From contig JAEWHP010000041.1 of NCBI GenBank assembly GCA_023387735.1, positions 23,877 to 87,876 on the forward strand: a stretch of DNA of 64,000 nucleotides. The letters run 5' to 3'. The DNA is from Pseudomonadota bacterium (GTDB taxonomy: Bacteria > Pseudomonadota > Alphaproteobacteria > Rhizobiales > Xanthobacteraceae). The position numbers were made by a program, and so were the translations under genes. Below, piece by piece: positions 7,617-15,830 of the stretch. Below the pieces are notes generated by a model, which worked only from the letters and a program-made list of their open reading frames with translations, was not told where the DNA came from and ran no database searches. How positions within the stretch are numbered: position 1 is the stretch's first letter; each line of letters starts with the position of its first letter.

Positions 7617-7635
7617 ATCTTTACGGTGTAAAGAT
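7617..7635. promoter_or_regulatory. TetR operator site D
   Basis: ATCTTTAC-GGT-GTAAAGAT is a perfect 8-3-8 dyad, identical in both arms to site B, centred 53 bp from site C and 20 bp upstream of the next start codon. Confidence 0.82.
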
Positions 7636-7654
7636 TAAGCCCCGAGACGCTGCC

Positions 7655-8233
7655 ATGGCCATCTTCCTGATCCTAGCCCCCTTCGGTTCGTTCGCGCTGC
7701 TGATGCTGGTGACCTCAGCGCAAGTCAGCCTGTTCGCGGCGGCGGCGATCTGCATCGCCGTCATCGGCGTGGACATCTATCGCGGCCGGTCGATCAAGAT
7801 GCTCGGCGCGGGCTGCGTCGTCGTCTTCACCGGCCTTGGCGCCTATGTCACGCTCGTCGACCCCACCCTGAGCACCTCCGCCGTTAAGCTTGCGACCGAT
7901 GTCGGCGTGCTCGCGATCTCGCTGGCGTCGCTGATCATCCGCAAGCCATTCGTGCTGCAATATGCGCTCGAGGCGGTCGATGCCGAGACGGCAAAGCTGC
8001 CAGGCTTCATGAAGGCGACCTACGTCATCACCTGGGCGTGGACCGGCGCCTTCGTCCTGATGATCATCGGCAACGTGCTCACGATCTACGTACCGGGCCT
8101 GCCGCTCTGGTCGGGGCTCGCCATTGCGTTTGCCGCCCGCAACAGTGCCGCCTATTTCACGACATGGTATCCCCAATATCGCAAGGCGAAGTATGCTGCC
8201 CCGCCGGCAAACGCCCTGCCCGGCACCAATTGA
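7655..8233 (+). CDS. Polytopic membrane protein in TetR-controlled operon
   Basis: The 192-aa product has about six membrane spans and a polar C-terminus (YPQYRKAKYAAPP). ATG 7655 is chosen because an in-frame start at 7595 would lie inside the promoter and operators. The pattern of spans is like that of septation-type (IspZ/YciB) proteins, and the next gene is clearly of that family, but I cannot confirm homology. It is probably cotranscribed with 8281-8838. Confidence 0.75.
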   Translation: MAIFLILAPFGSFALLMLVTSAQVSLFAAAAICIAVIGVDIYRGRSIKMLGAGCVVVFTGLGAYVTLVDPTLSTSAVKLATDVGVLAISLASLIIRKPFVLQYALEAVDAETAKLPGFMKATYVITWAWTGAFVLMIIGNVLTIYVPGLPLWSGLAIAFAARNSAAYFTTWYPQYRKAKYAAPPANALPGTN

Positions 8234-8280
8234 GACCTTTCTTTCAAAGCCGAACCAGCCATTCAGCAGAGAGCAAAACG

Positions 8281-8838
8281 ATGAAGGACGTGTTCGCCAG
8301 ACTGGGCGCCGATTTTTTCTCCACCATCCTGTTCCTTGCGATCTATCTCGCCACCGACAACGTGCTGCTGGCGACCGGCGTCGCCATCGCGGGCGCGGTG
8401 GCGCAGGTGATCTACTTCCGCATCAAGGGCAAGGAACTCGGCTACATGACCTGGGCGAGCCTCGCACTCGTCATCGTGCTCGGCAGCGCGACGCTGCTCA
8501 CGCATGACCCTCGCTTCGTACTGGCGAAGCCTGCCATCGGTCATTTCGCGATCGGCGCCATCATGCTCAAGCGCGGCTGGATGCTGCGCTACCTGCCTCC
8601 GATCGTGACCCAGACCATTCCCGAATACGCGACGTTTGCGGGCTACGCCTGGGCCGCGCTGATGTTTGCGCTCGGCGCCGGCACGATCGGCATCGCGATG
8701 ACCGGCGACATGAAGCTGTGGACGTTCTACGTGACGGTCGTGCTGGTCGGCGCCAAGATTGCCGCCTTTGCAATTCAATACATCGCGTTTCGAATTCTGG
8801 TCGGCAGCCGCCTCCGCGCCGCCGCCCAGCGCGCCTGA
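8281..8838 (+). CDS. Septation/YciB-IspZ-like inner membrane protein
   Basis: The 185-aa protein has five or six hydrophobic spans. The block DPRFVLAKPAIGHFAIGAIMLKR-like region (about residues 78-100) is characteristic of the YciB/IspZ family, linked to cell-envelope and septum functions. It starts 47 bp after the preceding membrane protein and is likely in the same operon. Control by the TetR-type operators suggests an inducible paralogue rather than the housekeeping copy. Confidence 0.78.
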   Translation: MKDVFARLGADFFSTILFLAIYLATDNVLLATGVAIAGAVAQVIYFRIKGKELGYMTWASLALVIVLGSATLLTHDPRFVLAKPAIGHFAIGAIMLKRGWMLRYLPPIVTQTIPEYATFAGYAWAALMFALGAGTIGIAMTGDMKLWTFYVTVVLVGAKIAAFAIQYIAFRILVGSRLRAAAQRA

Positions 8839-8965
8839 AAATACGCGTCAAAAGTACACTTGAGGCGCTTGGGCTTGTATGGCGAGATAGGCTATACCGC
8901 CGCACGCGTTTAGCGGATCTCGCAAGCCATTCCGGCTTGCAGGGGAAATATCGGGGAGGACAGCA

Positions 8966-9262
8966 ATGGCCGTGGACGGAAACTGGAATATCACCCTCAG
9001 CACGCCGATGGGCGAGCGCAAGACCACGCTGACCCTTTTGAACTCCGGCGGCACGCTGACGGGCACCCAGGGCGCCGATGGCCAGTCCACCGAAATCTTC
9101 GACGGCGCCGTTAGCGGCGACACCGTCAACTGGAAGGTCTCGATCACCAACCCGATGCCGCTGACGCTCGAGTTCATCGGCAAGGTCTCCGGCGACAGCA
9201 TGTCCGGCGAAGCGGGTATTGGCCCGATGGGCAGCTTTCCGTTCACCGGCACGCGGGTGTAA
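8966..9262 (+). CDS. Small beta-rich protein of unknown function
   Basis: The 98-aa product (MAVDGNWNITLSTPMGERK...) has alternating polar/hydrophobic strands and Gly turns, suggesting a small beta-barrel or sandwich. There is no signal peptide. GGGGAGGA precedes the start at a good distance. It is conserved-looking but I do not recognise a named family. Confidence 0.72.
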   Translation: MAVDGNWNITLSTPMGERKTTLTLLNSGGTLTGTQGADGQSTEIFDGAVSGDTVNWKVSITNPMPLTLEFIGKVSGDSMSGEAGIGPMGSFPFTGTRV

Positions 9263-9279
9263 GCCGATCGCGAGGCGGC

Positions 9280-9972
9280 CTACGACCAGATCTGCATCGG
9301 CAGGCCATACGCATCGCGCGGCGGCATCCCTTCCGGGACACAGCCTGTGACGTCGCGCGCAGCTATCGCGACAGCACAGGCGTCAAGGACGTCGTCGATC
9401 TTGGCCCCGGTGCCGATGCGCGCATCGGTTAGCCATTTGTCGATGTCCCTGATTCCTTCCCGCCTCAGCAGCGTGCGGCGCAGATCGATTCCGGCTTCGG
9501 ACTTCTTCGAGGGCAATGGCCTGCCGTCGTTCAGGCGCAGGAACACCAGTTCGGGGTGAGCCTCCCGGATATCGCGCGCAGGGTTGGTCCGCAGGAACGC
9601 ATCCACCTCCATGATCTTCGGTCCGAGGTGCCAGAGCTGGCGCGAAACCCGCTTCTCGCCGCGGCGCAATGCATCCCGGTTGGCTTGGTCGGGATCGGAG
9701 AATTCCTGCCAGAGCCAGCGCCGCGCGCCGGTGAACACGCGTGATGAATGCGGCCGCAACCTCTCGCGTGCCAGCAGATCACACGCCCGCTCTCCGTCGT
9801 CGGTCATACCAATGGGAATGTCGATGGCCGCGCGGTCGAACCCGATGGAGAGCGCCTCTGCAACGTCGCGGCAGAACCTGATTTCGCAATGGCCGCCGTC
9901 GAGGAGTACGGCGACACAGCCCTTGCTGTATCCATCGAGGCCGAGCGCCCTGACGCGGGCGTCCGCGCTCAC
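9280..9972 (-). CDS. DUF429-family protein
   Basis: The 230-aa protein matches the DUF429 pattern: an N-terminal GLDGYSKGCVAVLL strand-loop, AIDIPIGM (acidic residue in a ribonuclease-H-like fold), VFTGARR and a C-terminal DDVLDACAVAIAA segment. The family is predicted to be nuclease-like, but the activity is unproven. Its ATG overlaps the MaoC gene stop by 4 bp, so it is the last gene of a fumarase-MaoC-DUF429 unit. Confidence 0.82.
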   Translation of the reverse strand: MSADARVRALGLDGYSKGCVAVLLDGGHCEIRFCRDVAEALSIGFDRAAIDIPIGMTDDGERACDLLARERLRPHSSRVFTGARRWLWQEFSDPDQANRDALRRGEKRVSRQLWHLGPKIMEVDAFLRTNPARDIREAHPELVFLRLNDGRPLPSKKSEAGIDLRRTLLRREGIRDIDKWLTDARIGTGAKIDDVLDACAVAIAARDVTGCVPEGMPPRDAYGLPMQIWS

Positions 9973-10412
9973 TTCGGCCGGCTCGGCACGATCGCGATCG
10001 GATTGAAGGTATAGACCGCCTCGCCATGCTGGTTATAGGCAGTCCAGATCACGCGGGCGACGCCGTGCGGCTTCGAGCGCGAAGGCACCAGCTCCACCAG
10101 TTCCCCTTCGAGATGGATGGAATCGCCGGGGCGCACCGGCATCAGCCAGCGCAGACCGTCGACGCCGGCGCCGAACAGCGGATGTGGTCCGAATGGTTGC
10201 GTGCTTGCCGCGAGCCGCATGGCAATGGCTGCCGTGTGCCAGCCTGATGCAGCCAGCCCGCCGAGGATCGTCTTCTTCGCCGCCTCGTCGTCGAGGTGAA
10301 AGGGCTGCGGGTCATACTCCGCGGCGAAGCGGATGATGTCGTCCTTCGACACCACCACCGCTTCGCTCTTGAAGCGCATGCCGACCTTGAGGTCCTCGAA
10401 CCACTCGACCAT
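9969..10412 (-). CDS. MaoC-like hot-dog dehydratase
   Basis: The 147-aa single hot-dog domain carries the MaoC catalytic pattern DPQPFHLD (Asp and His) followed by GGLAASGWHTAAIAMRL. Family members hydrate 2-enoyl-CoA or related thioesters. It lies 6 bp downstream of the fumarase gene and overlaps DUF429 by 4 bp. The substrate is unknown. Confidence 0.87.
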   Translation of the reverse strand: MVEWFEDLKVGMRFKSEAVVVSKDDIIRFAAEYDPQPFHLDDEAAKKTILGGLAASGWHTAAIAMRLAASTQPFGPHPLFGAGVDGLRWLMPVRPGDSIHLEGELVELVPSRSKPHGVARVIWTAYNQHGEAVYTFNPIAIVPSRPK

Positions 10413-10418
10413 CCGCCC

Positions 10419-12071
10419 TCACCCCAGATTCAATTCCTTGAAGAAGTCGTTGCCCTTGTCGTCGACGATGATGAAGGCCGGAAAGTCCTCGACCTCGATG
10501 CGCCAGATCGCTTCCATGCCGAGTTCGGGATATTCTACCACTTCGACCTTCTTGATGCAGTGCTCGGCGAGGTTCGCCGCCGCGCCGCCGATCGAACCGA
10601 GATAGAAGCCGCCGTATTTCTTGCAGGCCTCGCGCACCGCGACAGCGCGGTTGCCCTTGGCCACCATCACCATCGAGCCGCCCGCCGCCTGGAACTGGTC
10701 GACGAAGGAGTCCATCCGCCCCGCGGTGGTCGGGCCGAACGCGCCGGAGGCGTAGCCGTCGGGGGTCTTGGCGGGGCCGGCGTAATACACCGGATGGTTC
10801 TTGAAATAGTCCGGCAGCGGCTCGCCCTTCTCCAGCCGCTCGCGCAGTTTGCCGTGCGCGGAATCGCGCGCCACGATCATGGTGCCGGTCATCGAGACCC
10901 GGGTCTTGATCGGATACTGCGACAGCGTCGCCAGGATTTCCTTCATCGGCTTGTCGAGATCGATCTTCACGACCTCACCGCCGAGCGACTGCTCGACCGC
11001 CGGCAGATACTGCGCCGGGTTATGCTCGAGCTCTTCGAGATAGACGCCGTCCTTCGTGATCTTGCCGAGCACCTGGCGGTCCGCCGAGCAGGATACGCCG
11101 AGCCCGATCGGCAGCGAGGCGCCGTGCCGCGGCATCCGGATCACGCGCACGTCGTGGCAGAAATACTTGCCGCCGAACTGCGCGCCGACGCCGAGCGACT
11201 GCGTCATCTTCAGAATCTCCTGCTCCATCTCCAGATCGCGGAAGGCGTTGCCGTCGGCAGACCCCTGCGTGGGCAGCGCATCGAGATAGCGCGCCGACGC
11301 TAGCTTCACCGTCTTCATGCAGAGTTCGGCCGAAGTGCCGCCGATCACGATCGCGAGGTGATATGGTGGACACGCCGCGGTGCCCAGCGTCAGCACCTTC
11401 TCCTTCAGGAACGCCAGCAGGCGATCCCTGGTCAGCACGGCGGGCGTTGCCTGGAACAGAAAACTCTTGTTGGCGGAGCCGCCGCCCTTGGCCATGAACA
11501 TGAACTTGTAGGCGTCATCGCCCTCGGCATAGATCTCGCACTGCGCCGGCATGTTGTTGGCAGTGTTCTTTTCCTCGTACATCGAAAGCGGCGCCACCTG
11601 CGAGTAGCGGAGGTTACGGCGCAGATACGCGTCGCGCGCGCCTTCGGAGAGCGCAGCCTCGTCCTCGCCGTCGGTGATGACGTTGCAGCCCTTCTTGCCC
11701 ATGATGATCGCGGTGCCGGTATCCTGGCACATCGGCAGCACGCCGCCGGCGGCGATGTTGGCGTTCTTCAGAAAGTCGAAGGCAACGAACTTGTCGTTGT
11801 CGCTGGCCTCCTTGTCGTCCAGGATCGAGCGCAGCTGCTGCAGATGTCCCGGCCGCAGATAGTGATTGATGTCGCCGAAGGCGGCCTCCGACAGCGCCCG
11901 CAGCGCCTCGCGTGACACCACCAGCATGTCCCTTCCCAGAACTTTCTCGACCTTCACGCCCTCGGCCGTGATCTTCTTGTAGGGTGTGGTATCGGCACCC
12001 AGCGGAAACAGCGGCGTGTGCTTGTAGGGCGGAACGGGCTTCTGGTCGGGAAAAGCAGTCGGGGCGTTCAT
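10419..12071 (-). CDS. Class I (iron-sulfur) fumarate hydratase
   Basis: The 550-aa protein covers both the alpha and beta domains of FumA-type fumarases in one chain. Cysteines likely to hold the [4Fe-4S] cluster are in PMCQDTGT, TAACPPYH and GVSCSAD. It catalyses reversible hydration of fumarate to malate in the citric acid cycle. ATG 12071 (MNAPTAFPDQK) is chosen; the frame extends 23 codons upstream without family similarity. It heads the fumarase-MaoC-DUF429 unit. Confidence 0.92.
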   Translation of the reverse strand: MNAPTAFPDQKPVPPYKHTPLFPLGADTTPYKKITAEGVKVEKVLGRDMLVVSREALRALSEAAFGDINHYLRPGHLQQLRSILDDKEASDNDKFVAFDFLKNANIAAGGVLPMCQDTGTAIIMGKKGCNVITDGEDEAALSEGARDAYLRRNLRYSQVAPLSMYEEKNTANNMPAQCEIYAEGDDAYKFMFMAKGGGSANKSFLFQATPAVLTRDRLLAFLKEKVLTLGTAACPPYHLAIVIGGTSAELCMKTVKLASARYLDALPTQGSADGNAFRDLEMEQEILKMTQSLGVGAQFGGKYFCHDVRVIRMPRHGASLPIGLGVSCSADRQVLGKITKDGVYLEELEHNPAQYLPAVEQSLGGEVVKIDLDKPMKEILATLSQYPIKTRVSMTGTMIVARDSAHGKLRERLEKGEPLPDYFKNHPVYYAGPAKTPDGYASGAFGPTTAGRMDSFVDQFQAAGGSMVMVAKGNRAVAVREACKKYGGFYLGSIGGAAANLAEHCIKKVEVVEYPELGMEAIWRIEVEDFPAFIIVDDKGNDFFKELNLG

Positions 12072-12349
12072 GACATGATCTCGGGTTGGAAGCCGGCAGC
12101 AGCCCAAACGGCGCTGCGGCGATAGACCCGTTCTAAGCACTTTTTGCCCAAAGGAAAGGGAGCTTTTTGGCAGATCGCGCGGCCCTAACGCTCCCTGCCT
12201 TCACGGTCCTGCGCGCCGTAATCGCCTTCGGAATCGGCGTTTTTCTCCACGGGTTCTGAGGCCGGATAGCAGGATCAAGTTGACTTCCCGACGCCCCCCT
12301 TGCAGGAAATCCGCGCGCGGGTTTCAATGACGCAAAGGGGCATTCACAG

Positions 12350-12826
12350 ATGGCTTTGGGATCACGACTTCGCCGACCGACCCTGCTTGCCGCGACGTTG
12401 TCACTGCTGGCTGCATTGACCACGTCGCCGGCGCGGGCCGATCGCTGCGAGGATATCGCCAAGGAGTTGAAGGGCCAGATCGACGGCATCAAGATCAGCG
12501 TCAATACCGGCAGGATGATCTATCTGTCGCATCCGGCCGCGAAGGAGTTGTCGATCGGCTGCCGCGGCAGCAGCTATGCCATCGAGCTCTACGCCAAGGC
12601 CGACCGCAAGCCCAAGCCGGAGTTCTTCGCGCTGGTCGCGTCCGCCGGCGCCATCATCTTCACGATTCCGAAGTCTGACGCGCTGACCGGTACCTCGCGC
12701 TGCATCAAGCGCATGGGCCTTCTGCGCGGCGACAAGGTCTCCATGCGCTTCCGCCGCCTCAACATGGAATGCACGCGCAACAAGAAAGAGGCCTCGATCG
12801 TGGTGACCCGCGGCAAGGACGAATAG
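12350..12826 (+). CDS. Secreted protein of unknown function
   Basis: The 158-aa product has an N-terminal signal peptide (RRPTLLAATLSLLAALTTSPARA, cleavage before DRCED). The mature part contains four cysteines (RCED, IGCRG, SRCIK, MECTR), which could form two disulfides in the periplasm. No family is recognised. Confidence 0.72.
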   Translation: MALGSRLRRPTLLAATLSLLAALTTSPARADRCEDIAKELKGQIDGIKISVNTGRMIYLSHPAAKELSIGCRGSSYAIELYAKADRKPKPEFFALVASAGAIIFTIPKSDALTGTSRCIKRMGLLRGDKVSMRFRRLNMECTRNKKEASIVVTRGKDE

Positions 12827-13003
12827 CCGTCTCGCCGGCCCGACGCCCGCGCATCCGAACTCGTACAATTCTAATGAAATCCTGAGCCCCGCCTTCACCA
12901 TCGATCGGGATTGGCCGGCGTTGGCGCGGCAGCAGACGTTCAAATTCACCAATCGTTCGTTTCAAACCGGCCAATGTCGGTGACAACGAAAAGGATGGTT
13001 CCG

Positions 13004-13189
13004 ATGAACGTGTCTGCTGTCCCCCCGACGGTGGTGGTCAAGCCGCCTGAAGTCCCTGTGTTCAAGGCTCCCGACAACAATCCCGACGTGCAGAACGGCG
13101 CTCCCGCCGACGGCACGCGCACGGCACGGCCGGCGCCGCTGGCTCCCCTGCCGCCCGGACAGGGAACGCGGATCGACCGGTTCGCGTAA
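13004..13189 (+). CDS. Small proline-rich protein (61 aa)
   Basis: A short, Pro/Ala-rich, probably disordered protein (VSAVPPTVVVKPPEVPVFKAP...). ATG 13004 is preceded by AAGGA; in-frame ATGs at 12974 and 12995 are alternatives. There is no membrane segment. Function unknown. Confidence 0.5.
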   Translation: MNVSAVPPTVVVKPPEVPVFKAPDNNPDVQNGAPADGTRTARPAPLAPLPPGQGTRIDRFA

Positions 13190-13283
13190 CGGCAAGCAGG
13201 CCCGCCCTGCGGGTCGCGGCAACCGAACGCCGCAAGTTCGCCGGAAAAGCGCACGATCATGGCGTGGGTGATGGAACCCGCGC

Positions 13284-13958
13284 ATGATCGCAAAACTCCT
13301 TTTGCAAAACGCCACATTCATCGTCGCGATCGGCGCACTGCTGTTCACCGCCGCAGGTTCGCTGCATTGGCCTGCGGCATGGATGTTCCTCGCGATCAGC
13401 GCAATCCTCGGTCCCGCCTGTGGTTTGTGGCTTGCCAGGACTGATCCAGCCCTGCTCGCCGAACGTCTGCGGCCGACCTTTCAGGCCGACCAGCCGGTCG
13501 CGGACAAGAAGTTCATGCTGGCATTCGCCGCGGCCGTGCCGGTCTGGCTGATCGCCATCGGCCTCGATCGGCGCGCGCACGCGTCAGGGGTTCCGCTGCT
13601 CCTGCAAGCGCTGGGGCTTGCGATGTATCTCCTGTCGACCGCCCTCATCATGTGGGTGTTTCGCGAGAATTCCTTTGCCGCCCCTGTCGTAAAGGTGCAG
13701 GCGGCGCGTCATCATCGCGTGGTATCCACCGGGCCCTATGCCTTCGTCCGGCATCCCATGTACAGCGGCGTCATGCTGTTCTTCCTCGGCGTGCCGCTGC
13801 TGCTGGGGTCGTTGTGGGGGCTGGCGATCGCGCCATTGTTCGCCGCCCTGTTCGCCGTTCGCGCCCGCATCGAGGAGCGCGCGCTGGTCGAAGGCCTGCC
13901 CGATTATGCTGACTACGCCGCACGCGTGCGGTATCGTCTGGTGCCTGGACTCTGGTGA
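13284..13958 (+). CDS. Isoprenylcysteine carboxyl methyltransferase (ICMT/PEMT)-family membrane protein
   Basis: The 224-aa polytopic protein has the ICMT/PEMT C-terminal signature: STGPYAFVRHPMYSG, then a conserved Glu region (RIEERALVEGLPDYADYAARVRYRLVP). In this family the C-terminal half binds S-adenosylmethionine and methylates small lipophilic or thiol substrates at the membrane; the bacterial substrates are mostly unknown. The GFA-family gene starts 22 bp downstream. Confidence 0.85.
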   Translation: MIAKLLLQNATFIVAIGALLFTAAGSLHWPAAWMFLAISAILGPACGLWLARTDPALLAERLRPTFQADQPVADKKFMLAFAAAVPVWLIAIGLDRRAHASGVPLLLQALGLAMYLLSTALIMWVFRENSFAAPVVKVQAARHHRVVSTGPYAFVRHPMYSGVMLFFLGVPLLLGSLWGLAIAPLFAALFAVRARIEERALVEGLPDYADYAARVRYRLVPGLW

Positions 13959-13980
13959 ACAACAATGATGGCGGACACGA

Positions 13981-14340
13981 ATGCCCGATAGCAAGACCTA
14001 CACCGGCGGCTGCCATTGCGGCCAGGTGCGCTTCGAATGCACCACGGATCTTTCCATGGTGACGGCCTGCAACTGCTCGATCTGCACCAAGAAGGGCCTG
14101 CATTTCACCTTCCTCGATCCGAAGAGCTTTCAGCTCCGCGCCGGCGAAGAAAATTTGAAGGAATATCTCTTCAACAAGCACGCGATCCACCACCAGCTCT
14201 GCGTCGATTGCGGCGTCGATGTGTTTGCGCGCGGCAAGAAGCCCGACGGCTCGGACGTGATCGCGCTGAACGTGAGCTGCATCGACGGCATCGAACTTTC
14301 GAAGCTGAAGATGACGCCGGTGGATGGCAGGAGCATGTGA
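13981..14340 (+). CDS. GFA-family zinc-binding protein
   Basis: The 119-aa Mss4-like fold has the family cysteines: C11/C13 (CHC), C30/C32/C35 (CNCSIC) and C74/C77 (CVDC). Members include glutathione-dependent formaldehyde-activating enzyme, but most are uncharacterised. It is likely cotranscribed with the upstream ICMT-like gene. Confidence 0.88.
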   Translation: MPDSKTYTGGCHCGQVRFECTTDLSMVTACNCSICTKKGLHFTFLDPKSFQLRAGEENLKEYLFNKHAIHHQLCVDCGVDVFARGKKPDGSDVIALNVSCIDGIELSKLKMTPVDGRSM

Positions 14341-14350
14341 GGGCACCGCC

Positions 14351-14431
14351 GTCATTCCGGGGTGTCGCGAAGCGACGAACCCGGAATCTCGAGATTCCGG
14401 GTCTGGTCCTGGCGGACCATCCCGGAATGAC
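14351..14431. repeat. Dispersed palindromic intergenic element, copy 3
   Basis: Bounded by GTCATTCCGGGGTG and CCATCCCGGAATGAC with the central GAATCTCGAGATTC dyad. It separates the convergent GFA and GST genes and may serve as a shared 3' end. Confidence 0.88.
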
Positions 14432-14435
14432 AGCC

Positions 14436-15143
14436 TCACCCATCCAGTTCCTTGTACCGCCGGAAAATCCCATCCTCGTTGAACGCGATCCGCCGGTCGC
14501 TCGCCAGATAGGCCTTGATGTTCGGCCGGGCCGCGACGCGGTCGCGCAGGTCGACCAGTCCCGGAATGTCCGGCTCGAACGCCTTCATGCGCTTTGGAAA
14601 CGCGTAGCGCAGTCCTTCCACGATCTGGAAAAGCGAGAGGTCGACATAGGTCAGGCGGCGGCCGGTGACGTAGGTCCCGCCATTGGCCTCCAGCAGCCCT
14701 TCGAAGTAACCCAGATATTTCGGCACACGCTCGTTCCAGAACTCCTCGGTTCGCTTCTTTGCCGGGACCTTCTGGTCCTCGTAGTAAAGCGACGGCCCTA
14801 GTGGATGATGGGTGTCGTGAATTTCGAGCACGAGGTCAGCGATCGTCAGCTGCAGCTGGTGCACCCACAATCTGCCGGCTTCCGCCTTCGGCGCCAGGCC
14901 GTGGCGCGATCCCAGATAGAACAGAATGTTGGCGGTCTGCCCGATCACGAGCTTGCCGGCTTTCAGGAACGGCGGCGCAAACGGCGGCGTCCCTTTCCCC
15001 ACCTTCATCATCCGCGTCATCGCGGCCATGCCGTTGCCGCTGCGGGCAACATCCGCGTAGCCGGCCCCCGCTTCTTCGAGCGCGAGGCGGACATATTCGC
15101 CGCGCCCCTGTATGCTCGGCCAGTAATAGAGCTCGTAACGCAT
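14436..15143 (-). CDS. Glutathione S-transferase
   Basis: The 235-aa protein has the N-terminal thioredoxin-fold GST domain beginning MRYELYYWPSIQGRGEYVRL (a Tyr and QGRGE near the glutathione site) and the all-helical C-terminal domain, with LTYVDLSLFQIVEGL as the N-capping region. ATG 15143 is at the family start; upstream codons add an unrelated leader. It conjugates or reduces substrates with glutathione; the substrate is unknown. Confidence 0.9.
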   Translation of the reverse strand: MRYELYYWPSIQGRGEYVRLALEEAGAGYADVARSGNGMAAMTRMMKVGKGTPPFAPPFLKAGKLVIGQTANILFYLGSRHGLAPKAEAGRLWVHQLQLTIADLVLEIHDTHHPLGPSLYYEDQKVPAKKRTEEFWNERVPKYLGYFEGLLEANGGTYVTGRRLTYVDLSLFQIVEGLRYAFPKRMKAFEPDIPGLVDLRDRVAARPNIKAYLASDRRIAFNEDGIFRRYKELDG

Positions 15144-15316
15144 CGCCGGCGCCTCCCGATGGCTGTCTGACGAGCTTAGCAAATCATTCCTGTTCGTCAC
15201 GCTGGTCGGCCAATCGCACAGATCTCCACAGCCCAAATCTGTCCGAATGCGAGGGAGCGTGTTACGCTGATCGCACTTTCAGGCATCGATTTTCTCAACG
15301 TGACAGGAGAATGGGG

Positions 15317-15733
15317 ATGGCGGACGACAAGAAGAAGCGCGGCGGGGCGGATCGTGGGCTGATCGCGTTGGGCGAGCCCTACGAGGTCGCCTACTGGTCG
15401 AAGAAATTCAAGATCACGCCGGCCAAACTGAAAACCGCCGTCAAGAAAGCGGGACGCTCGGCGAAGAACGTCGAGGCCTATCTCAAGCTGCAGAAGCACA
15501 AGGCCGCCGACCGGATGCGGATCGCGGTGAGCCAGCCCTACGAAGTCAGCTACTGGTCGAAGAAATTCAAGGTCACGCCGGCCAAACTGAAGGCCGCGGT
15601 GGCCGCCGTCGGGCATTCGTCCAAGAACGTCGGCGCCTATCTCACTGGCAGCAAGAAGAAGACCGCGAAGAAAGCATCGAAGAAGACAGCCAAGAAAACC
15701 GCAAAGAAGCGCGCGAAGAAAAAGGCCGCCTGA
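15317..15733 (+). CDS. Duplicated DUF3606 protein with H1-like basic tail
   Basis: The 138-aa protein contains two tandem copies of a DUF3606-type unit (about residues 17-58 and 66-107), each with PYEVxYWSKKFKxTPAKLK and KNVxAYL. A C-terminal tail made almost only of Lys and Ala (KKTAKKASKKTAKK) follows. AGGAG is well placed for ATG 15317; ATG 15311 is too close to it. Likely nucleic-acid binding through the tail (inference). Confidence 0.78.
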   Translation: MADDKKKRGGADRGLIALGEPYEVAYWSKKFKITPAKLKTAVKKAGRSAKNVEAYLKLQKHKAADRMRIAVSQPYEVSYWSKKFKVTPAKLKAAVAAVGHSSKNVGAYLTGSKKKTAKKASKKTAKKTAKKRAKKKAA

Positions 15734-15741
15734 CGAGGCAC

Positions 15742-15815
15742 AGCCCGGGTGGAGCGAAGCGCAACCCGGGACTCACGGTAACAGACCCCGGGTTGCGCTT
15801 CGCTCCACCCGGGCT
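15742..15815. terminator. Large perfect hairpin between convergent genes
   Basis: Two 29-bp arms (15742-15770 and 15787-15815) are exact reverse complements around a 16-base loop. They begin AGCCCGGGTGGAGCG. The hairpin lies between convergent genes ending at 15733 and 15831. There is no T-tract; it may act as a bidirectional mRNA 3' end or be a copy of a dispersed palindrome. Confidence 0.7.
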
Positions 15816-15830
15816 ACGCGGTTCTTCCCG

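Noticed and set aside
12167..12259. 30-codon ORF from TTG after AAGGGAG with a hydrophobic C-terminus
   Set aside because: Rare start codon, very short and no supporting context; may be real but not supportable from sequence alone.
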